A stretch of DNA of 56,954 nucleotides from Planctomycetaceae bacterium. GTDB lineage: Bacteria; Planctomycetota; Planctomycetia; Pirellulales; Pirellulaceae. Under the pieces are notes generated by a model that was not told the DNA's origin, did no database searches, and was given only the letters and a program-made list of their open reading frames with translations. The stretch is taken from assembly GCA_024642205.1 (NCBI GenBank), contig JAHEBQ010000021.1, positions 39,739 to 96,692 on the forward strand, given 5' to 3'. Position 1 is the stretch's first letter. Every line of letters begins with the position of its first letter. A program made the translations under genes and the position numbers. Below are positions 52,760 through 56,954 of the stretch, one piece after another.

Positions 52760-54160
52760 CTACCGCGACGCCGGAACATAGTTGACGCCGGCAGAACCCG
52801 CACCGGTACTTCCCGCGAAGACTCGGAAGAAGACATTGAAGTTGAAGACGTCGTTGACGTAACGAGCCACGGACTCGCCCCTGGTTTCCTGCAGGATTAA
52901 CACATCATCCGGATGGACGAGAATGCGTTCGCGGGAGTCTTCCAGAGCGCGATTCAAATCCACACTGATGGGAATCTGACCTCCGTTGGCCGTTTTCCGG
53001 ATGACGGTCAATGCACTCGGGTTCGGGTTGCCGATCCCCTGCTGGATTAGCCGACCGGTGAAGTTGCTGCCTCCAAACGCACCGTTGACCATTGTACCTC
53101 TGATCTGCGCCACGGCTTCAACAACATCCAGGTCATAGTCACGGGGCAACGTCTGTTCTCCCGCAGGCAACAACCCGCCGGTATAGAACAGTTCCTGGAC
53201 GCGAGCTTCCAGCAGAACAACGTCGCCATCATGCAGAATTGCATCCTCCGGCGCAAACGGGAGCGGTTCGCCTGACGACCATCGGACCGGGATGTAGTCG
53301 GTCTTGACATCCAACTCCGAAAGCGCGGCACGCTCATTTCCCGGTTGCAAGTTCGGCAACGTCGAACTCAAAGCCGGATTGGACTGCCCCCCCCGAAAAA
53401 TAAAGACTCCGGCAAACGTATCCAGGCCCGGTAATCCACCGGACTTTGCCAGTGCATTGACCACGTCGTTCTCGTAAGCGCGCAGATCAACAATGTGTCC
53501 TGTGCCCTGTTTGAGGTTGTTCCCCGAGATGTCGCCACGACCACCAGCCGAGAATCCTCCCACCTCCTGACGAAACACCAGGACGCGAACCTGCCGGGGT
53601 TGCATGAGTGTGATCAATACGGACTCACGGCCAGGTTGCAGAATTCCTTTGTCGAGATAGGCTGCACGAATTCGCTCGTTCGCCTTTTCCAGTGTCAAAC
53701 CGTCAAGTGAAATGGGTTCGATCAACGGCAACGCCAGCGAGCCGTCATGTCGGATCGTGACCGGATACCCCAGCGACGGTGGCAACCCCGCACCCAGCGG
53801 ATCGATCTGAGAAGGAAAATACACCGGCGGCGTGGGTAGCGGTTGATCGGCCTGGGTCATCGGAAAGACTCCCGCAACAAACACGCCAATGACGTCGCCG
53901 GCAGCCAGGACATAGTCATCCGGTTTCTGTTGACCCAGCAGCGATAGCGGAATGGTCTGCATTTTCTCCCGAGTTGGTGAGCACAACACATCGTCCGGCA
54001 ACAAACGAACGGGAATCCCGTTGAGCACCGGGTTCGTCAATGACGCACAACCAGAGGTCAGGCAAGCAAAGATCGCGATGCATAATCCGATCGTTGCGCG
54101 CATCGATAGATCCGGTTTCCTGTGTCTTTCCTGTTCGAATGTTTGGTTGTTTCGCATCAT
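52760..54160 (-). CDS. Wza-like polysaccharide export lipoprotein
   Basis: About 466 residues from the ATG at 54160, which overlaps the upstream lipoprotein by 4 bp; the ATG at 54103 gives a more usual signal peptide. The lipobox is LTSGC. A polysaccharide-export (PES) domain begins DDYVLAAGDVIGVFVAGVF and YPVTIRHDGSLALPLI, followed by SLBB-like domains (VDLRAYENDVVNALAKSGGLPG and others). It forms the outer-membrane part of the export channel together with the Wzc-like protein at 41125. Confidence 0.88.
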   Translation of the reverse strand: MMRNNQTFEQERHRKPDLSMRATIGLCIAIFACLTSGCASLTNPVLNGIPVRLLPDDVLCSPTREKMQTIPLSLLGQQKPDDYVLAAGDVIGVFVAGVFPMTQADQPLPTPPVYFPSQIDPLGAGLPPSLGYPVTIRHDGSLALPLIEPISLDGLTLEKANERIRAAYLDKGILQPGRESVLITLMQPRQVRVLVFRQEVGGFSAGGRGDISGNNLKQGTGHIVDLRAYENDVVNALAKSGGLPGLDTFAGVFIFRGGQSNPALSSTLPNLQPGNERAALSELDVKTDYIPVRWSSGEPLPFAPEDAILHDGDVVLLEARVQELFYTGGLLPAGEQTLPRDYDLDVVEAVAQIRGTMVNGAFGGSNFTGRLIQQGIGNPNPSALTVIRKTANGGQIPISVDLNRALEDSRERILVHPDDVLILQETRGESVARYVNDVFNFNVFFRVFAGSTGAGSAGVNYVPASR

Positions 54161-55524
54161 TGGCGTTTTTGTATTTTGGTTGTGAGCAACTGGAAAAACG
54201 CGCCTCTTGTCATTGGAAAGAGAGATTTTCGACTTGTGGTATCACTCGATTTTCGTCGGCGGCGGAACGCGGACAGGATACCCGCCAAAAGCAACAGATT
54301 GATTGCACCGATCGGCCATCGTCGCCGCACGGTTGTATTGGGAGTCCACTTGTCCGTTGTATCATGTTTGCCTGTCGACTCGACTTCGGTAAACGAGGCG
54401 AGAGCCACTTCTGGCAAATCGTCGACATCCGGAATTGTTTCGGCCGCTAGAGAAGATAACCGTTGCGAAGCCGCCAAAGATGTCGCCGGCATCTTGGCCA
54501 AGTCCATTGAGTCACTCGGCGGCACTACCATCGATGTGTCGTCGGTGCCACTGGCCGAGGTGGATTCGCGGTCCAACATCCCGCTTTCCGGCAACGGGGG
54601 AAGGCTTTTGAAAGGCGTTTGTTTTTCCCCTTCGAACAGGCTATTCCCTGAAACAGGCTGGAACGCTTGAATGGGCGAATTTGATTGTGCGCGTAACGGA
54701 GGGAGTTGTTCCAAACCAAGCGAGTCTCGATTCGCCGTGGAAATTGATTGAATTTCGAACGCTGAAGGCTCGATTGCAGGCACGAATTGCGAATTCGAAC
54801 CAGTCCCGCTTGTCGGGTCCCAGTCGTTTGGATTGCTGGAGTCCAACAAAGCGATTTCCTCATCCGGGGGCAACAACTCTCCCTCGATCGGTAGGGCTGG
54901 AAATGGCAGGGCGTTGTTGACAGGAGGTTGAGCAACAACCGGATCAACTTCGGCAACCAGGAGGTTGTTCGCTGTATCTTCTCCTTCGATCTGGCTCCGT
55001 TGGGACGCGACAGACTCTGCAGTCCCGAAGTCAGACACCTGACCAAGGTACAACGGCAGTTTGTGATTTATCAACACGTCATTCAGTTGAACCGTCACGC
55101 AATCGCGGTATCCTGAGGCACGCGCAACTGCCGCACCATGTTGAAATCCTCTGAACCAATCCTGGGCTGCCTGGTAACAATTTTGGTTTCGTGATTTCCA
55201 ATACGGACGCGGCGGCAGCGGTGGAGGATTGCCATTGCCACCATACATCAGATAATCGACGAAACCGGCTTCGAATCCGCATTCCTCGTCGACCGAAAAC
55301 GGATCGCAGGCATAATTGTCGGATTCAGCCCGGGCAACCACTCGAGCTTTTTCCAATTCCACCCGCGCAAGCTTGCGGAATTGATGACGCTGCCATTTTT
55401 CGTTGCGGTGATTATTGTATTGTTTTGGTTGGACAAACGAAGTTTGCCACAGATTATGACTCAGTCCACAACCTGTACAAAGGAAGCAAAGCGCGTACAT
55501 CGTGAGTAGGATTTTGGCTTTCAT
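54157..55524 (-). CDS. Lipoprotein of unknown function coupled to the Wza-like gene
   Basis: A 455-residue lipoprotein from the ATG at 55524; the lipobox is CTGC. A conserved-looking N-terminal part (~25-170) has FEAGFVDYLMYGGNGNPPPLPPRPYW and GFQHGAAVARASGYRDC. A long, Pro/Ser-rich region without predicted structure then leads to a C-terminal membrane helix (AINLLLLAGILSAF) flanked by Arg clusters (RRRW and RRRRK). It is therefore attached at both ends. It is translationally coupled to the export lipoprotein and probably belongs to the export apparatus. This N-terminal type is seen with polysaccharide genes in planctomycetes, but its function is unknown. Confidence 0.75.
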   Translation of the reverse strand: MKAKILLTMYALCFLCTGCGLSHNLWQTSFVQPKQYNNHRNEKWQRHQFRKLARVELEKARVVARAESDNYACDPFSVDEECGFEAGFVDYLMYGGNGNPPPLPPRPYWKSRNQNCYQAAQDWFRGFQHGAAVARASGYRDCVTVQLNDVLINHKLPLYLGQVSDFGTAESVASQRSQIEGEDTANNLLVAEVDPVVAQPPVNNALPFPALPIEGELLPPDEEIALLDSSNPNDWDPTSGTGSNSQFVPAIEPSAFEIQSISTANRDSLGLEQLPPLRAQSNSPIQAFQPVSGNSLFEGEKQTPFKSLPPLPESGMLDRESTSASGTDDTSMVVPPSDSMDLAKMPATSLAASQRLSSLAAETIPDVDDLPEVALASFTEVESTGKHDTTDKWTPNTTVRRRWPIGAINLLLLAGILSAFRRRRKSSDTTSRKSLFPMTRGAFFQLLTTKIQKRQ

Positions 55525-55794
55525 CGCCGCAGACAACTTTGGGTTCAAACCGAAAATTGGACGGAAATCCGCAAAGGTCAGGTTCGCTGTTTCATTTGCG
55601 ATCAGACAACACATCGAACTGTGACTGTCGAAGCTCCGCAACGACGAAGCTTCGGCGACTCTCTGAGTTATTCCTATCGTATCGGTTCGGCAAACTTTGC
55701 CGGTTGTCCCCATTGTTTCCGTCGTTTTTTTCCCAATTCGTGATCGACACCGAAATTCACACGAGCAAGCACTTGCTTCCTGGCTGGCCGACCC

Positions 55795-56382
55795 CTAGTG
55801 AAAAAGTCCCCGTCGGTGCAATTCCTCACGCAAACTTGCCGAATTACGAAAGTGAATCGCGGGCAATCCGGTCGCCTCGGCAGCCCGGCAGTTGGCAATG
55901 CTATCATCGATAAGCAGACAGTCTTCGATCTCCCGGTTGAGGTTGTTGGCGGCGTTCAGGTAAGCTGCGGTCGCTGGTTTACGGAGGCCAGTCAGGCAAG
56001 AGACAAACGACCAATTCAGGTATCGAGAAAGCTTCAGTTCGTCTTCGATCGTTCGATACCAGATGGGATAGTTGGATAGCGCGTGGATTTCAAATCCTTG
56101 GCGGCAGAGGCATTCCAATAATGGTTCGGCGCCATCGATCCAACGGTACGCTTTCCGCACGGCGTCAAGGAATGCGGGATGATCGAAAGCACGGCCATCC
56201 GCGAAATAAATGCGAAGGAACTCGGCTTCATCGATCTCCCCGGTCTCGAAACGAGACCAGGCCGTGACATGTTTTTGTGACAGCAGTTCCAAGGGACTAA
56301 GTTCAAAGAAGTCGGGAATTTCCCGATTAAACGGGTTATAGACCAGGGTGTCCATCACGTCGACAAGAATCACTGGTTGCAT
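55795..56382 (-). CDS. HAD-superfamily hydrolase
   Basis: A 195-residue protein. The ATG at 56382 is preferred over an upstream TTG at 56424 because motif I then lies at residues 8-12. Motif I is DVMDTLV (Asp nucleophile and second Asp), motif II ALSNYP, motif III is a Lys in GLRKP, and motif IV is LLIDDS. A helical cap lies between motifs I and II. It resembles haloacid-dehalogenase-like phosphatases; the substrate is unknown. It stands alone, 270 bp upstream of the polysaccharide lipoprotein. Confidence 0.85.
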   Translation of the reverse strand: MQPVILVDVMDTLVYNPFNREIPDFFELSPLELLSQKHVTAWSRFETGEIDEAEFLRIYFADGRAFDHPAFLDAVRKAYRWIDGAEPLLECLCRQGFEIHALSNYPIWYRTIEDELKLSRYLNWSFVSCLTGLRKPATAAYLNAANNLNREIEDCLLIDDSIANCRAAEATGLPAIHFRNSASLREELHRRGLFH

Positions 56383-56954
56383 CGGCGAGTTCTCTAATGG
56401 TGATTCCGGTTCTGCGGGAGGCAACGGCGCGATTCGGCCGAATTACATTGCCATCGAACAGCTTGAGTCTGGGTCAATGAATGTCCATTCTGACTTTCCA
56501 TTCTGACGTGCGATTCTCCGGTAGAGACCCGATATCCGAAAGGACCTCACCTTCCAAATGGAAATGTCCAGTCCTTTCGTGACTGGATAAAACACCTGGC
56601 GATCGAACTCCCGGAACAAATAATTGCAGCCCTTTTGGCCGTGAATTATACTGGCTATTACTCGTCTATTGAAAGATTCCTCTCGTCATGCGGCGGAGCA
56701 GGGGGTTCGTGCTGGATGGTGACCCCAATTTCAGTGACACGTCGTCGACGGGGAAGTCAGATATTTTCGGCCTGGGCTTCCAATTGTCGTTGTCTGTTAC
56801 GATCTTGAAGCAACCCACCAAAAGACCAACCTCATTGAGAGAACGTCAGAACCGCCGCGGCCGGCCAGTCCAAAAAATATACAGAGCGTAATTGTGAAGC
56901 TGCCAGGTGCAAACACGACAACTTGTAACGAAGACGAGTTACTGATTTGCTGTG
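56383..56954. other. Right-edge region, no gene seen
   Basis: 572 bp upstream of the HAD gene to the window end. A short plus-strand frame at 56688-56891 lacks a ribosome site and family resemblance. No RNA or repeat was recognised. Confidence 0.4.

Noticed and set aside
56688..56891. Short open frame near the right edge
   Set aside because: Low-complexity basic sequence with no start signal; likely chance.

Overview
The window looks like chromosomal DNA from a planctomycete, probably Pirellulales-like. The basis is gene content: a PSCyt1/DUF1549/DUF1553 protein paired with a DUF1501 protein (5672-10227), many CxxCH cytochromes, GTG and TTG starts, and Pro/Gly-rich secreted proteins. No phage, transposase, CRISPR, tRNA or rRNA was recognised. 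No database search was possible, so family names rest on motifs and architecture.

Layout. (1) 1-5394: a secreted Pro-rich protein cut by the left edge (missing from simple ORF calling because it has no stop inside the window), an NTF2-like secreted protein, a helical lipoprotein, a GlsB/YeaQ-type membrane protein, and a coupled TrkA/TrkH potassium uptake pair. (2) 5672-10227: the planctomycete PSCyt/DUF1553 + DUF1501 pair, then a UspA protein. (3) 10938-34101: a large respiratory and cytochrome c region. It holds two octaheme cytochromes, a ccmEFABCD operon, a tetraheme cytochrome, a Rieske/cytochrome b/nonaheme operon, a 14-heme lipoprotein next to a large predicted outer-membrane barrel, and a fused ResB-ResC (CcsBA) synthase coupled to a lipoprotein. 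(4) 34937-36462: ribA and a stand-alone RibD reductase domain behind a structured leader. (5) 36501-55524: an exopolysaccharide region with an unknown 501-aa protein, a 14-repeat WD40 protein, two sulfotransferases, a Wzz/Wzc-like protein with a degenerate P-loop, two glycosyltransferases, an O-antigen-ligase-like protein, a Gfo/Idh/MocA oxidoreductase and an SDR epimerase. It ends with a PqqD-like protein, a Tat-leader peptide and an HprK-like kinase, and on the other strand a Wza-like export lipoprotein with a companion lipoprotein. (6) 55795-56382: a HAD hydrolase.

How it fits together. The five multiheme proteins hold 43 CxxCH sites (8+8+4+9+14), which explains why heme-attachment machinery lies among them. 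Two different machineries are present. One is a System I variant whose CcmE has Cys in place of the heme-binding His, with no CcmH in the operon. The other is a System II CcsBA fusion. The bc operon lacks a c1 gene and instead carries a nonaheme protein. The 14-heme/barrel pair resembles MtrA/MtrB or PioA/PioB outer-membrane electron conduits. In the polysaccharide region, the sulfotransferases point to a sulfated surface polymer.

The strongest leads for new biology are the PqqD/Tat-peptide/HprK triad (51295-52724), the predicted porin-cytochrome conduit (25282-29188), the coexistence of variant System I and System II, and the bc complex with a nonaheme partner.
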